NCBI GenBank assembly: GCA_947584375.1
Contig: CANPWL010000004.1
Span: 56,353 to 120,352, forward strand
DNA length: 64,000 nt
Direction of reading: 5' to 3'
Origin: an uncultured Clostridia bacterium
GTDB lineage: Bacteria > Bacillota > Clostridia > Oscillospirales > Ruminococcaceae
Shown here: positions 39,136-49,186 of the stretch, in pieces
How the letters are laid out: every line of letters begins with the position of its first letter
Numbering within the stretch: position 1 is the first letter of the stretch
Program-made: the position numbers and the translations under genes
Notes under the pieces: generated by a model
Told to the model about the DNA's origin: nothing
Database searches by the model: none
The model's input: only the letters and a program-made list of their open reading frames with translations

Positions 39136-40191
39136 ATGGAGAGAAATTTAATGAAGGGAAACGAGGCATTGGCAGAGGCAGCTATGCGAGCAGGCTGTAA
39201 GTGCTTTTTCGGTTACCCTATAACGCCGCAGACGGAGATCTCGGCATACCTAGCTAAGAAAATGCAAGCAAACGGAGGAGTATTTTTGCAGGCTGAAAGT
39301 GAGATAGCGGCAATTAATATGGTTCTTGGTGCGTCTGCGACCGGAACAAGATGTATGACTTCAAGCTCTTCGCCTGGAATATCGCTAAAAAGCGAGGGAA
39401 TATCCTACATAGCAGGCTCGGACTTACCGTGCGTTATTATAAATGTTGAGAGAGGCGGTCCGGGATTGGGAGGGATCCAGCCGTCGCAGTCTGACTATTG
39501 GCAGGCAACGAAGGCTCTCGGACACGGAGATTTTCAGCTATTGGTTTTTGCTCCTGCGTCAGTTCAGGAAATGGTTGATATGGTAGTTAAGGCGTTTGAC
39601 AAGGCTGACGAATACAGAATGCCTGCTATGATTTTAGCAGACGGTCTGCTTGGTCAGATGATGGAGCCTGTTACTTTTCCTGAGATAAATGCTAATCAAA
39701 AGCCAAAGCCTTGGGCATGTGACGGTACAAAAATGCAGAGAAAGCACAATATTATAAATTCGCTTTATCTCCAGCCTGATACGCTTGAATCTTCTAACAT
39801 AAGCCGTTATGAGAGATATAAAAAAATAAAAGAGAATGAAACCGACGCAGAGATTTATCTTTGCGATGACGCTGAAATCGTTGTTACAGCATTCGGTGCA
39901 ACGGCAAGAGTTGCTAAGAGTGCCGTAAATACTGCAAGAGAGCAGGGGATAAAGGCAGGACTTTTCCGTCCTAAGACATTGTGGCCTTTCCCTGTTAAGG
40001 AGATTAACGAGGCTTGCAAATCTGCTAAGAATGTTTTAAGCGTTGAGATGTCTATGGGACAAATGATAGATGACGTTAAATTAGCTCTTGAATGTAGAAT
40101 TCCTGTGTCATTCTTCGGAAGAACAGGCGGAGTTATTCCAAAGCCTTCGGAAATTTTAAATGAAATAAAGAAACTGGGAGGTGCTGACTAA
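39136..40191 (+). CDS. 2-oxoacid:ferredoxin oxidoreductase alpha subunit
   Basis: GNEALAEAAMRAGCKCFFGYPITPQTEISAYL; followed by beta and gamma subunits. Confidence 0.93.
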   Translation: MERNLMKGNEALAEAAMRAGCKCFFGYPITPQTEISAYLAKKMQANGGVFLQAESEIAAINMVLGASATGTRCMTSSSSPGISLKSEGISYIAGSDLPCVIINVERGGPGLGGIQPSQSDYWQATKALGHGDFQLLVFAPASVQEMVDMVVKAFDKADEYRMPAMILADGLLGQMMEPVTFPEINANQKPKPWACDGTKMQRKHNIINSLYLQPDTLESSNISRYERYKKIKENETDAEIYLCDDAEIVVTAFGATARVAKSAVNTAREQGIKAGLFRPKTLWPFPVKEINEACKSAKNVLSVEMSMGQMIDDVKLALECRIPVSFFGRTGGVIPKPSEILNEIKKLGGAD

Positions 40192-40952
40192 TGGCAGTTG
40201 TATTTGAAAAGCCTCATGCACTTTGCGACGTTAATTTGCACTATTGCCCGGGCTGCACGCATGGAGTTATTCACAGACTTGTCTGCGAGGTAATTGACGA
40301 AATGGGCATTGAGGGTAATACAGTGGGTATTTGCCCTGTTGGCTGTTCGGTTATGGCATATGATTATTTTAATTGCGATATGATAGAAGCGGCTCACGGA
40401 AGAGCTCCCGCTACTGCAACTGGTGTAAAGAGGGCAAGACCCGACCTTATGGTGTTTACATATCAAGGCGACGGAGACTTGGCGGCTATCGGTACTGCTG
40501 AGACTGTTCATGCCGCAACAAGAGGGGAGAACATAGTTGTTATTTTCATAAACAATACAACTTACGGAATGACAGGAGGACAAATGGCTCCTACGACATT
40601 GCCGGGTCAGGTTACACAGACTACTCCTTACGGACGTGATCCAAAGATTCAGGGTTATCCTATAAGAGTTTGCGAGATGCTTTCAACCCTTTCGGGAACT
40701 GCTCTTGCACAAAGAGTTGCCGTTGACAGTGTTCCTCATATTAACGAAGCAAAAAAGGCTATTAGAAAAGCGTTTGAAAATGAGAGAGACGAAAAGGGAT
40801 TCTCAATTGTTGAAGTGCTTTCCACCTGCCCTACAAACTGGGGACTTTCACCTGTTGAGGCATTGGAGAGGTTGAGAACTGATATGATTCCTTACTATCC
40901 TTTGGGAGTTTTTAAGGATTGTGACGCAAAAAATCCAAAGGAGGAGAAGTAA
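40191..40952 (+). CDS. 2-oxoacid:ferredoxin oxidoreductase beta subunit (TPP binding)
   Basis: YCPGCTHGVIHRLVCEV; GDGDLAAIGTAETVHAATRGENIVVIFINNTTYGMTGGQ. Confidence 0.94.
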   Translation: MAVVFEKPHALCDVNLHYCPGCTHGVIHRLVCEVIDEMGIEGNTVGICPVGCSVMAYDYFNCDMIEAAHGRAPATATGVKRARPDLMVFTYQGDGDLAAIGTAETVHAATRGENIVVIFINNTTYGMTGGQMAPTTLPGQVTQTTPYGRDPKIQGYPIRVCEMLSTLSGTALAQRVAVDSVPHINEAKKAIRKAFENERDEKGFSIVEVLSTCPTNWGLSPVEALERLRTDMIPYYPLGVFKDCDAKNPKEEK

Positions 40953-40953
40953 G

Positions 40954-41484
40954 ATGTTAAATGAAATAATTTTAGCAGGTTTTGGCGGACAGGGAATTTT
41001 GTTCGCCGGAAAGATACTTGCATACGGCGGACTGATGGACAACAAAGAGATTTCCTGGCTGCCGTCATACGGTCCTGAGATGAGGGGAGGCACTGCAAAT
41101 TGCAGCGTCTGCATTTCAGACGACCCTATCGGTTCACCGCTTGTTTTAGAGCCTAATTACCTTATCGTTATGAATACACCATCCTTTGACAAGTTTATTG
41201 ACAGTGTTCAGCCGGGCGGAAAGGTGTTTGTAGACAGCACTATGATAGATAAAAAATCAGACAGGGACGATATTGAGTGTTTTTATATTCCTGCTTCTCA
41301 GCTTGCAGAGGAAAATGAAATGTCGGGAATGGCAAATATTATCCTGCTTGGAAAGTTCATTAAGGAAACAGATATAATTTCGATTGACACTTTACATAAA
41401 GCATTTGAAAAGGCGATTCCGCCTAAGAAATCACATCTGATCGACGTTAATATGAAAGCGATACAGCTAGGTCAGCAGGTGTGA
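40954..41484 (+). CDS. 2-oxoacid:ferredoxin oxidoreductase gamma subunit
   Basis: EIILAGFGGQGILFAGKILAYGG; ATG at 40954. Confidence 0.93.
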   Translation: MLNEIILAGFGGQGILFAGKILAYGGLMDNKEISWLPSYGPEMRGGTANCSVCISDDPIGSPLVLEPNYLIVMNTPSFDKFIDSVQPGGKVFVDSTMIDKKSDRDDIECFYIPASQLAEENEMSGMANIILLGKFIKETDIISIDTLHKAFEKAIPPKKSHLIDVNMKAIQLGQQV

Positions 41485-41529
41485 ACCATGCATGAATTTA
41501 GCATTTGTATATTTTAATTACAGATAACA

Positions 41530-41572
41530 GATAATAAATATCCCCCGGCGTAGCCGGGGGATATTTATTATC
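41530..41572. terminator. Bidirectional terminator, perfect 20-bp stem
   Basis: GATAATAAATATCCCCCGGC GTA GCCGGGGGATATTTATTATC between convergent genes. Confidence 0.85.
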
Positions 41573-41600
41573 ATAGCTATTGAAATATAGTATTTTTTTA

Positions 41601-44600
41601 TTAGTCAGTAAAATATTTTACTCCGCTTTCAAATATCTTCTGGTCTTTGTTACCGGGAACATTCTTGCAAATATCCATTCCTATTCTCTCTGAGTGTCCC
41701 ATTTTTCCGAGAACTCTACCATCAGGTGAGGTAATACCTTCAATAGCGTACATTGATGTATTAGGATTGCAATGAATATCCATTGTAGGACGGTGTGCAA
41801 AATCAACATATTGAGTTGCAATTTGTCCGTTAGACGCAAGCTTTGCAATTTCCTCCTCGCTTGCAATAAATCTTCCTTCACCGTGTGAAATAGCAACAGT
41901 GTGAATATCTCCTACATCGCATCCTGCAAGCCATGGCGATTTGTTAGAAGCAATTCGGGTATTAACCATCTTTGACTGGTGTCTTGCAATTGCGTTATAT
42001 GTAAGAGTAGGCGAATCATTCCTCATATCCACAATTTCACCGTAAGGAACTAGTCCCAGCTTTATAAGTGCTTGAAATCCGTTACATATACCCAGCATTA
42101 AACCGTCTCTGTATTTCAAAAGCTCATGCACAGCTTGAGTAAGACGTGGATTTCTAAAAAATGATGTGATAAATTTACCGCTTCCGTCAGGCTCGTCTCC
42201 GCCGCTGAATCCTCCCGGCAGCATAATGATTTGAGATTGTCTTATAAGCTTTTCAACTTCGTTTACTGATTCTGAAATTGCTTCGGCAGATAAGTTTTTA
42301 ATAACAAATACTTCAGGAATTGCTCCAGCTTTTTCAAAAACTCTGGCAGTGTCATATTCACAGTTAGTTCCGGGAAATACAGGAATTAAAACTCTCGGTT
42401 TTGCGATAGGAGCGATAGGCTTTATTCTGTTCTCAGATTTATAAGAATATTTGTCTAAAACACCGCAGTCACTATCAATTTTTGCTGGGAATACAGGCTC
42501 TAATTTGTTTTCCCATAGAGCTTGAAGATTTTCCAGATCAAGTTGATAATCATCGGTATATATTTTGTATTCATCAACTGTCTCGCCGATAATTCTTTCA
42601 TCGGTTTCAATATTACTTTTCAGCTCAACAACAAAAGCTCCGTAACAAGGTGTAAACAACTCTTTAGGAGTAACTTCACCTGTAAATCTGAATCCGATCT
42701 TATTACCGAAACTCATCTTAGCAACGGCTTCGGAAATTCCTCCGAATGAAATTGCCCAGCAGGAAAGTACATGATCATCTTTAATTAACTTTTCTACCTT
42801 TTCAAAAACCTTTTTAACGCTATCAAAAATTATAATTCCGTTATCGTCATATTCAGGTGCCAAATAAATAACTTTAGAGCCTGTTTCCTTGAACTCCTGA
42901 GACGTAATATAATATGAATCAGCGGTAGACACAGCAAATGATACCAACGTAGGGGGAACATCAATTTTCTCAAAAGTACCGCTCATTGAGTCCTTGCCTC
43001 CTATTGAAGCACATCCAAGCTCAGTTTGAGCTTTATATGCACCGAGAAGTGCTGCAAGCGGCTTTCCCCATCGTTTAGGATCATCTTGTGTTCTTTCAAA
43101 ATACTCCTGGAATGTCAGCCAACATTTTTTATGATTTCCGCCTGTGGCAACAACTTTAGCAATGGATTGTACAACAGCGGATATTGCTCCGTGGTAAGGG
43201 CTTTTCTCTGAAAGGAAAGGATCATAACCCCAACCCATTATAGAAGCGGTATTTGTCTCACCGTGAAGAACAGGTATCTTAGCAGCCATTGCCTGTGTAG
43301 GAGTGTTTTGATATTTTCCGCCGTAAGGCATAAGAATTGTTCCTGCACCGATAGTAGAGTCAAATCTTTCTACAAGCCCTTTTTGAGAGCAAATATTAAG
43401 GTTTGAAATCATAGCTTCCCATTTTTCTGGGCTGTTATCTATATTATCATTTGTAATAAGATAAGGGTCTGTTATAGTGATTTTAGTATGCTTTTCAGCG
43501 CCGTTAGAGTTTAAGAAGTCTCTTGAAAGATTAACTATCTCGTTTCCTTTCCAATTCATCCTAAGCCGTCTGTCATCGGTTACGTGTGCAACAACAGTAG
43601 CTTCTAGGTTTTCCTTTTCAGCCTTGAACAAGAACTTTTCAACATCTTCTTTTGCAATAACAACAGCCATTCTTTCCTGTGATTCTGATATTGCAAGATC
43701 AGTTCCGTCAAGACCGTCATACTTTTTGGTTACAGCGTCAAGGTTTATTTCCAAACCGTCAGTAAGCTCTCCGATAGCAACAGAAACACCGCCTGCGCCG
43801 AAGTCATTGCACCTTTTAATCATTTTTGTAACTTCCGGATTTCTGAAAAGTCTTTGAAGTTTTCTTTCTTCCGGTGCGTTACCTTTCTGAACTTCTGCAC
43901 CGCATTTTTCAAGAGAATCCAGTGTATGCGATTTAGAAGAGCCGGTTGCGCCGCCGCAGCCGTCGCGTCCTGTTTTACCACCGAGAAGAATAATAAGGTC
44001 ATTCGGCTCCGGACGTTCACGTCTGACATTTTCTGCGGGAGCAGCTCCGATAACAGCTCCTATTTCCATTCTTTTTGCTACATATCCGGGGTGATATATT
44101 TCACTTACATGTCCGGTAGCAAGACCTATCTGATTTCCGTATGAAGAATATCCATTTGCTGCACCAACTGTAATTTTTCTTTGCGGAAGCTTTCCGGCTA
44201 CTGTATCTTCAAACGGTACAAGAGGGTTTGACGCTCCTGTAACTCTCATAGCCTGATAAACATATGAACGTCCTGATAAAGGATCTCTAATTGCACCGCC
44301 AAGACAAGTAGCAGCGCCTCCGAAAGGTTCAATTTCAGTAGGGTGGTTATGAGTTTCGTTTTTGAACATCAAAAGCCAGTCTTCGTTGTGACCGTCAACT
44401 TCAACCTTTATCTTAACAGAGCAGGCGTTGATTTCTTCGCTTTCGTCAAGTTCTGATAAAAGACCTTCACTGCTTAGCTTTTTAGCGCCTATTACAGCAA
44501 GATCCATTAAAGTAACCGGCTTGTCTGTTCTTCCGTCATACAGCTTTTTTCTTGTTTTTAAATAGTCTTTGAATGTATCTTCAATATAAGGAGTTTTTAT

Positions 44601-45317
44601 ATCAACTTCGTCAATAATTGTTGAAAATGTTGTGTGACGGCAGTGATCAGACCAGTAAGTATCGATCATGCGGATTTCAGTGATAGTAGGATTACGTTTT
44701 TCTACATTTTTGAAGTAGTCCTGACAGAACTTTATATCGTCAAAATCCATAGCAAGACCGAGAGATGTCATAAGTGATTTCAGCTCAATATCGCTTGAAT
44801 AAATGAATCCCTCGATAGTAACGACTCTTTCAGGAATGTCGTATTTAATATCTAAGGTATCAACGGTCTTAAGAGAGGCTTCACGGCTTTCAACAGGATT
44901 GATTATGTAATTTTTTACATCATTAATATCCTTTTCAGAAATATCGCCCTGCAAAATATATATAGTTGCAGATCTAACAGCAGGACGATTCCCCTCAGTG
45001 AGCAAAGAAATACATTGTGCACATGAATCTGCTCTTTGGTCAAACTGTCCCGGAAGATATTCGACCGCAATAATATTTTCATTACTCTGAAGTTTAGGTA
45101 AATCGCTGTAAGTAACGTCAACGGAAGGTTCGGAGAAGACAACGGGAACACATTTTTTGAAATCTTCTTCTGACAGTCCTTCTGCATCATAGCGGTTTAT
45201 AATTCTTATTCCTGTAAGTTCTGGAATTTTCAAAACTGATTTAATTCCGCTGAGAAGAGTCTCAGCCTGTGAAGCGTAGTTGGGCTTCTTTTCAACATAG
45301 ATTCGATAAACTGGCAT
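41601..45317 (-). CDS. purL: Phosphoribosylformylglycinamidine synthase (single-chain)
   Basis: 1238 aa; DTYWSDHCRHTTF, FKNETHNHPTEIEPFGGAATCLGG, C-terminal GATase LMLGICNGFQALIKLGL. Confidence 0.96.
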   Translation of the reverse strand: MPVYRIYVEKKPNYASQAETLLSGIKSVLKIPELTGIRIINRYDAEGLSEEDFKKCVPVVFSEPSVDVTYSDLPKLQSNENIIAVEYLPGQFDQRADSCAQCISLLTEGNRPAVRSATIYILQGDISEKDINDVKNYIINPVESREASLKTVDTLDIKYDIPERVVTIEGFIYSSDIELKSLMTSLGLAMDFDDIKFCQDYFKNVEKRNPTITEIRMIDTYWSDHCRHTTFSTIIDEVDIKTPYIEDTFKDYLKTRKKLYDGRTDKPVTLMDLAVIGAKKLSSEGLLSELDESEEINACSVKIKVEVDGHNEDWLLMFKNETHNHPTEIEPFGGAATCLGGAIRDPLSGRSYVYQAMRVTGASNPLVPFEDTVAGKLPQRKITVGAANGYSSYGNQIGLATGHVSEIYHPGYVAKRMEIGAVIGAAPAENVRRERPEPNDLIILLGGKTGRDGCGGATGSSKSHTLDSLEKCGAEVQKGNAPEERKLQRLFRNPEVTKMIKRCNDFGAGGVSVAIGELTDGLEINLDAVTKKYDGLDGTDLAISESQERMAVVIAKEDVEKFLFKAEKENLEATVVAHVTDDRRLRMNWKGNEIVNLSRDFLNSNGAEKHTKITITDPYLITNDNIDNSPEKWEAMISNLNICSQKGLVERFDSTIGAGTILMPYGGKYQNTPTQAMAAKIPVLHGETNTASIMGWGYDPFLSEKSPYHGAISAVVQSIAKVVATGGNHKKCWLTFQEYFERTQDDPKRWGKPLAALLGAYKAQTELGCASIGGKDSMSGTFEKIDVPPTLVSFAVSTADSYYITSQEFKETGSKVIYLAPEYDDNGIIIFDSVKKVFEKVEKLIKDDHVLSCWAISFGGISEAVAKMSFGNKIGFRFTGEVTPKELFTPCYGAFVVELKSNIETDERIIGETVDEYKIYTDDYQLDLENLQALWENKLEPVFPAKIDSDCGVLDKYSYKSENRIKPIAPIAKPRVLIPVFPGTNCEYDTARVFEKAGAIPEVFVIKNLSAEAISESVNEVEKLIRQSQIIMLPGGFSGGDEPDGSGKFITSFFRNPRLTQAVHELLKYRDGLMLGICNGFQALIKLGLVPYGEIVDMRNDSPTLTYNAIARHQSKMVNTRIASNKSPWLAGCDVGDIHTVAISHGEGRFIASEEEIAKLASNGQIATQYVDFAHRPTMDIHCNPNTSMYAIEGITSPDGRVLGKMGHSERIGMDICKNVPGNKDQKIFESGVKYFTD

Positions 45318-45347
45318 AGCGCATCTCCTTACATATTTATAGAATAT

Positions 45348-46712
45348 TTATTGAGTTTGACCTAAATCGTCAGTAAAGCTGCCGATGCAATAATTTTTTT
45401 CGACCCTTTCTATTTTAACATATAATATCTTTTTTCGCAAACTATTTTGATTGGTTTTAAAGTTTTTTTTCGGAACTTTTACAAATATAAAATTTGGAGT
45501 ATGTCCCTCAAAAAAATCAGAGGATTTTTCCTTTTCAAATAAAACGGGATATATCTTTCCAACCTGAGTTTTTAGAAATTCATATGCTGACTCATTACAA
45601 ACTGTTTCCATAGCCTTTGCACGTATTTCTTTGGTTCGATTGTCAATATGATCACAGCGTTTTGCAGCAGCTGTTCCTTCTCTTTTTGAGTACGGGAATA
45701 TATGTGCTTTAGCAAATTTGATTTTCTTTACAAAACTAAGTGATTCTGAAAAGTCACTGTCGCTCTCTCCGGGAAATCCGACCATAATATCCGTAGTTAT
45801 AGCACAGTCGGGAAATATTTTTCTAAGCTTTTTGCAAAGCCTTTCATATTCAAAGCATGTGTATTTTCTATTCATTTCTCTAAGTGTTTTGTCACACCCG
45901 CTTTGAAGCGATAGATGAAACTGAGGACAAAACTTGCTCAAACGTGATATTCTGTCAATATCTTCGTCTGAGATCATTTCTGGTTCAATAGAACCTAATC
46001 TTACTCTCTCTATTCCGTCAACCGAACAGGCAGTTTCTATTGCGTCAACGAGTTTTATGCTATTACCGCCGTCCAGATCCTTTCCATAACAGCAAAGGTT
46101 GATACCTACAAGCACAACTTCTTTGTGTCCGCTTTTTGAAAGATCAGTTATCTCTTTTTTTATTTCATCTAAGCTTTTTGAACGTATATGACCTCTTGCA
46201 TAGGGAATAACGCAGTAGGTGCAGTATTGATCACAGCCGTCCTGGATTTTTACGTTTGCTCTTGTTTTGTTCTCATATCCGGTTATGCTCATATTTTCAA
46301 TTTTATCTGTTTTTGAATGATTTTCTATACGTATAATCCGCTTTCTTTTTAAGCCGTTATACATATTATCATCTGACAGATATTCGTCAAGCATATTAGG
46401 GATACTCATTTTATTTGAAGTGCCGCATATTATATCACAGAAATCAAATTCACGGACCTCTTTTTCAAAAGCCTGTGGGAAACATCCTGTGAGAACAATT
46501 ATACAGTTTTCATTTTGCCGTCTTAATTTATGAAGAACCTGTCTGCATTTAAGATTAGCTTGTCCTGTAACAGTACATGAGTTTACAATTGCTGCGTCAG
46601 CGTCATTAATTGATTTTGTACAGGTATGACCTGATTGCTCCAGCTTTTCTTTTAGTGCTTCGGTTTCATAATGATTGACCTTACAGCCGAGTGTGTAAAA
46701 GTATATTTTCAT
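45348..46712 (-). CDS. mtaB: MiaB-like tRNA methylthiotransferase (MtaB type)
   Basis: YFYTLGCKVNHYETEALKE; radical SAM IQDGCDQYCTYCVIPYARG. Confidence 0.9.
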   Translation of the reverse strand: MKIYFYTLGCKVNHYETEALKEKLEQSGHTCTKSINDADAAIVNSCTVTGQANLKCRQVLHKLRRQNENCIIVLTGCFPQAFEKEVREFDFCDIICGTSNKMSIPNMLDEYLSDDNMYNGLKRKRIIRIENHSKTDKIENMSITGYENKTRANVKIQDGCDQYCTYCVIPYARGHIRSKSLDEIKKEITDLSKSGHKEVVLVGINLCCYGKDLDGGNSIKLVDAIETACSVDGIERVRLGSIEPEMISDEDIDRISRLSKFCPQFHLSLQSGCDKTLREMNRKYTCFEYERLCKKLRKIFPDCAITTDIMVGFPGESDSDFSESLSFVKKIKFAKAHIFPYSKREGTAAAKRCDHIDNRTKEIRAKAMETVCNESAYEFLKTQVGKIYPVLFEKEKSSDFFEGHTPNFIFVKVPKKNFKTNQNSLRKKILYVKIERVEKNYCIGSFTDDLGQTQ

Positions 46713-47000
46713 ATATAAATTTTTACTCCTTTAAGAGTTCTACATCCAAATTAATTAAATAAACAATTTAAAATATACATGTTTCACAAATTAATTACGG
46801 AATATTGTTCAAATTATACAAATTAATTTTTATCATTTTGTTTTACTTGAACATTATACTATATTTACATATTTTTTTCAAATACCCCTTGACAATTAAA
46901 AAAAAAGTGATATATTTGAGTTAGAGAATTAAAAGAGGTATAAATTCTCTGAATTCCTAAGGGTTTTCAAAATAAAACATTTTTTAGGGAGGAATTTATT

Positions 47001-47231
47001 ATGACAAAAGCAAAAATATTGTTACAATCGATCTCAGATGTTAAGGAATTTGTAACGGCAATATCCATGTGTGATTTTGATGCGGATTTAATTTCAGGAA
47101 GATACACAGTAGACGCTAAGTCAATTATGGGTATTTTCAGTCTGGATTTATCAAATCCCATTGATATAATAGCATACACTGATGATTCGCAGGCTTTATT
47201 TGCACAAATTTCTAAGTTTATTGTTAAATAA
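47001..47231 (+). CDS. HPr-family protein lacking the canonical active-site His
   Basis: 76 aa; GRYTVDAKSIMGIFSLDLSNPIDIIAY fits the HPr C-terminal half; no GIHARPA motif. Confidence 0.7.
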   Translation: MTKAKILLQSISDVKEFVTAISMCDFDADLISGRYTVDAKSIMGIFSLDLSNPIDIIAYTDDSQALFAQISKFIVK

Positions 47232-47255
47232 AAAAGAAAAAAATATTTGATAGAA

Positions 47256-47291
47256 TTATGGTACGGCTTATGCCGTACCATTTCTTTTTGT
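47256..47291 (+). terminator. Intrinsic terminator
   Basis: ATGGTACGGC TTA(T) GCCGTACCAT TTCTTTTT. Confidence 0.8.
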
Positions 47292-47344
47292 AAAAAGAAA
47301 ACCCCTGGTTGTACCGGGGGTTCAGAAGAGCTTAAGCGGTGTAT

Positions 47345-47492
47345 TGAAAATAAAACTCCTTTTGATTAAAATGTAGAGTACAGTCTGATACACTATACTA
47401 AAAATTAAATCAAAAGGAGAGTTGTCAAAATGAACAACAATAACAGTCTAGCACATACAAGCTGGAATTGCAAATATCACGTAGTGTTTGCA
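47345..47492 (+). mobile_element. IS200/IS605-family left-end remnant with truncated tnpA start
   Basis: ATG at 47430 encodes MNNNNSLAHTSWNCKYHVVFA, matching the IS200 TnpA N-terminus; hairpin CTCCTTTTGATT(47356-47367)/AATCAAAAGGAG(47408-47419) masks the SD; homology stops at about 47492. Confidence 0.8.
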
Positions 47493-47510
47493 GTAATAAA
47501 AACAATGGAA

Positions 47511-47762
47511 TCATTCAATTACTTGATAATAATCTGCGGCTTCATCTTTCTTTACATAATCGCTTATGCTAACAACTTTTATTTTTAAAGGTCTTTGTCC
47601 CATATTTATTTCAATTATATCTCCTACTTTTACATCATAAGAAGCGCGTGCAATTTTATTATTAACTGAAACTTTACCTGCATCGCAGGCTTCGTTAGCA
47701 ACTGTACGTCTTTTTATAATTCTTGTTATTTTAAGATATTTATCTAGTCTCATACTGATCAC
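47511..47762 (-). CDS. S4-domain RNA-binding protein (RqcP/YabO/Hsp15-like)
   Basis: MRLDKYLKITRIIKRRTVANEACDAGKVSVNNKIARASYDVKVGDIIEI. Confidence 0.9.
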   Translation of the reverse strand: MISMRLDKYLKITRIIKRRTVANEACDAGKVSVNNKIARASYDVKVGDIIEINMGQRPLKIKVVSISDYVKKDEAADYYQVIE

Positions 47763-47828
47763 TATTCCTCTATGATTTTCATATAATAAAAAGCCTGCCA
47801 GAATACTGACAGGCAGCTGGTTTAATTA

Positions 47829-48104
47829 TTATTTAGCAACTGCGTCTTTTAGAGCTTTTCCAGCCTTAAAAGCAGGAACCTTCTTAGCAGGAACATTGAT
47901 TTTTTCCTTGGTCATTGGATTGATAGCAGTTTTAGCAGCTCTGTCACGAACTTCAAAAGTACCGAATCCTACAAGAGAAATCTTTTCGCCCTTCTTAAGT
48001 GATGTGGTAATAGCGTCAATAACTGTTGCCAATGCTTTTTCGGCATCTTTCTTTGAGTAGTCGCCCTTATCAGCGATAAGGCTTACAAGCTCAGTCTTTG
48101 TCAT
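47829..48104 (-). CDS. hup: HU family DNA-binding protein
   Basis: MTKTELVSLIADKGDYSKKDAEKAL ... GFGTFEVRDRAAKTAINPMT. Confidence 0.97.
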   Translation of the reverse strand: MTKTELVSLIADKGDYSKKDAEKALATVIDAITTSLKKGEKISLVGFGTFEVRDRAAKTAINPMTKEKINVPAKKVPAFKAGKALKDAVAK

Positions 48105-48221
48105 TTGAATTTCCTCCTAAAATGTTTGGCTTATACAGCCATAAATTATTTGCTCACCGACTAACTTTTTCGGTAAGTCTTTTTTATGCAAAGAAATTAT
48201 TATAATTTCTTATAGCCTTAA

Positions 48222-49019
48222 TTATTTGTCTGCTTTTGCCATTTCCCAATACTTATCCAACTTGTCCGGTGATAAATCCTGCATATTTTCATTATTCTGA
48301 GTAACCGTTTGCTCAACTTTTTCAAAGCGTGATATAAATTTCTCATTTGCCTGAGTTAATAACTCCTCAGCGTTAAGATCAAGCTTTCTTGCAACATTAA
48401 CAGCAGAGAAAATAACATCGCCTATTTCTTCAGAAATCATTTCTTTATTGCCGAGTTCCAAAGCTCCAGATAATTCACTAACTTCATCTTTGAGTGAATT
48501 AAACGCACTGCTTGCATCCTTAAAATCCAAGTTAGCTCTTGACGCCCTTTTCCCAAGCTTACTTGCCCTTAAAAGGGAAGGGAAAACGCGAGGTACGCTT
48601 TTTAAAGTATCAGTAAATGTTTCTTGTCCTTTTGTATCCTTCTTAATACTATCCCAATTTCTTAAAACATCCTCAGAGCTTTTAACAGAAATATTTCCGA
48701 AAACGTGCGGATGGCGAATTATAAGCTTTTGGCAAATGTCATTAGTAACGTCTGAAAAATCAAATGAGTTTTTCTCCGTTTCAATCTGTGAATGAAACAC
48801 AACCTGTAAAAGAACATCACCCAGTTCTTCTTTGAGCATTTCCTTACTATCGAAATCAATAGCCTCGATTGCTTCATAAACCTCTTCAAGAAAATCCATA
48901 CGGATGGATTTATGAGTTTGTTTTTTATCCCAAGGACATCCGTTTTTACTTCTGAGCAATCTTACGATTTCAATTAAATCATCAATGTTATACCTATCCT
49001 TAAATTTGAAATCGACCAT
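48222..49019 (-). CDS. mazG: Nucleoside triphosphate pyrophosphohydrolase MazG
   Basis: LRSKNGCPWDKKQTHKSIRMDFLEEVYEAIEAID, EELGDVLLQVVFHS. Confidence 0.94.
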   Translation of the reverse strand: MVDFKFKDRYNIDDLIEIVRLLRSKNGCPWDKKQTHKSIRMDFLEEVYEAIEAIDFDSKEMLKEELGDVLLQVVFHSQIETEKNSFDFSDVTNDICQKLIIRHPHVFGNISVKSSEDVLRNWDSIKKDTKGQETFTDTLKSVPRVFPSLLRASKLGKRASRANLDFKDASSAFNSLKDEVSELSGALELGNKEMISEEIGDVIFSAVNVARKLDLNAEELLTQANEKFISRFEKVEQTVTQNNENMQDLSPDKLDKYWEMAKADK

Positions 49020-49186
49020 TTTGTAAAACAGCTCCAAAAGTTTTAATTGTACTTAAATCTTCAGAATTCAAAATAAAAATATAATTAATAATTATAAAAT
49101 AATATAAATCAATTGAAATCGGGATTTGCATAATTAACAAGTACTTATTAATAATACTCTAAATTAACTTTAATTTCAAGACTTTT

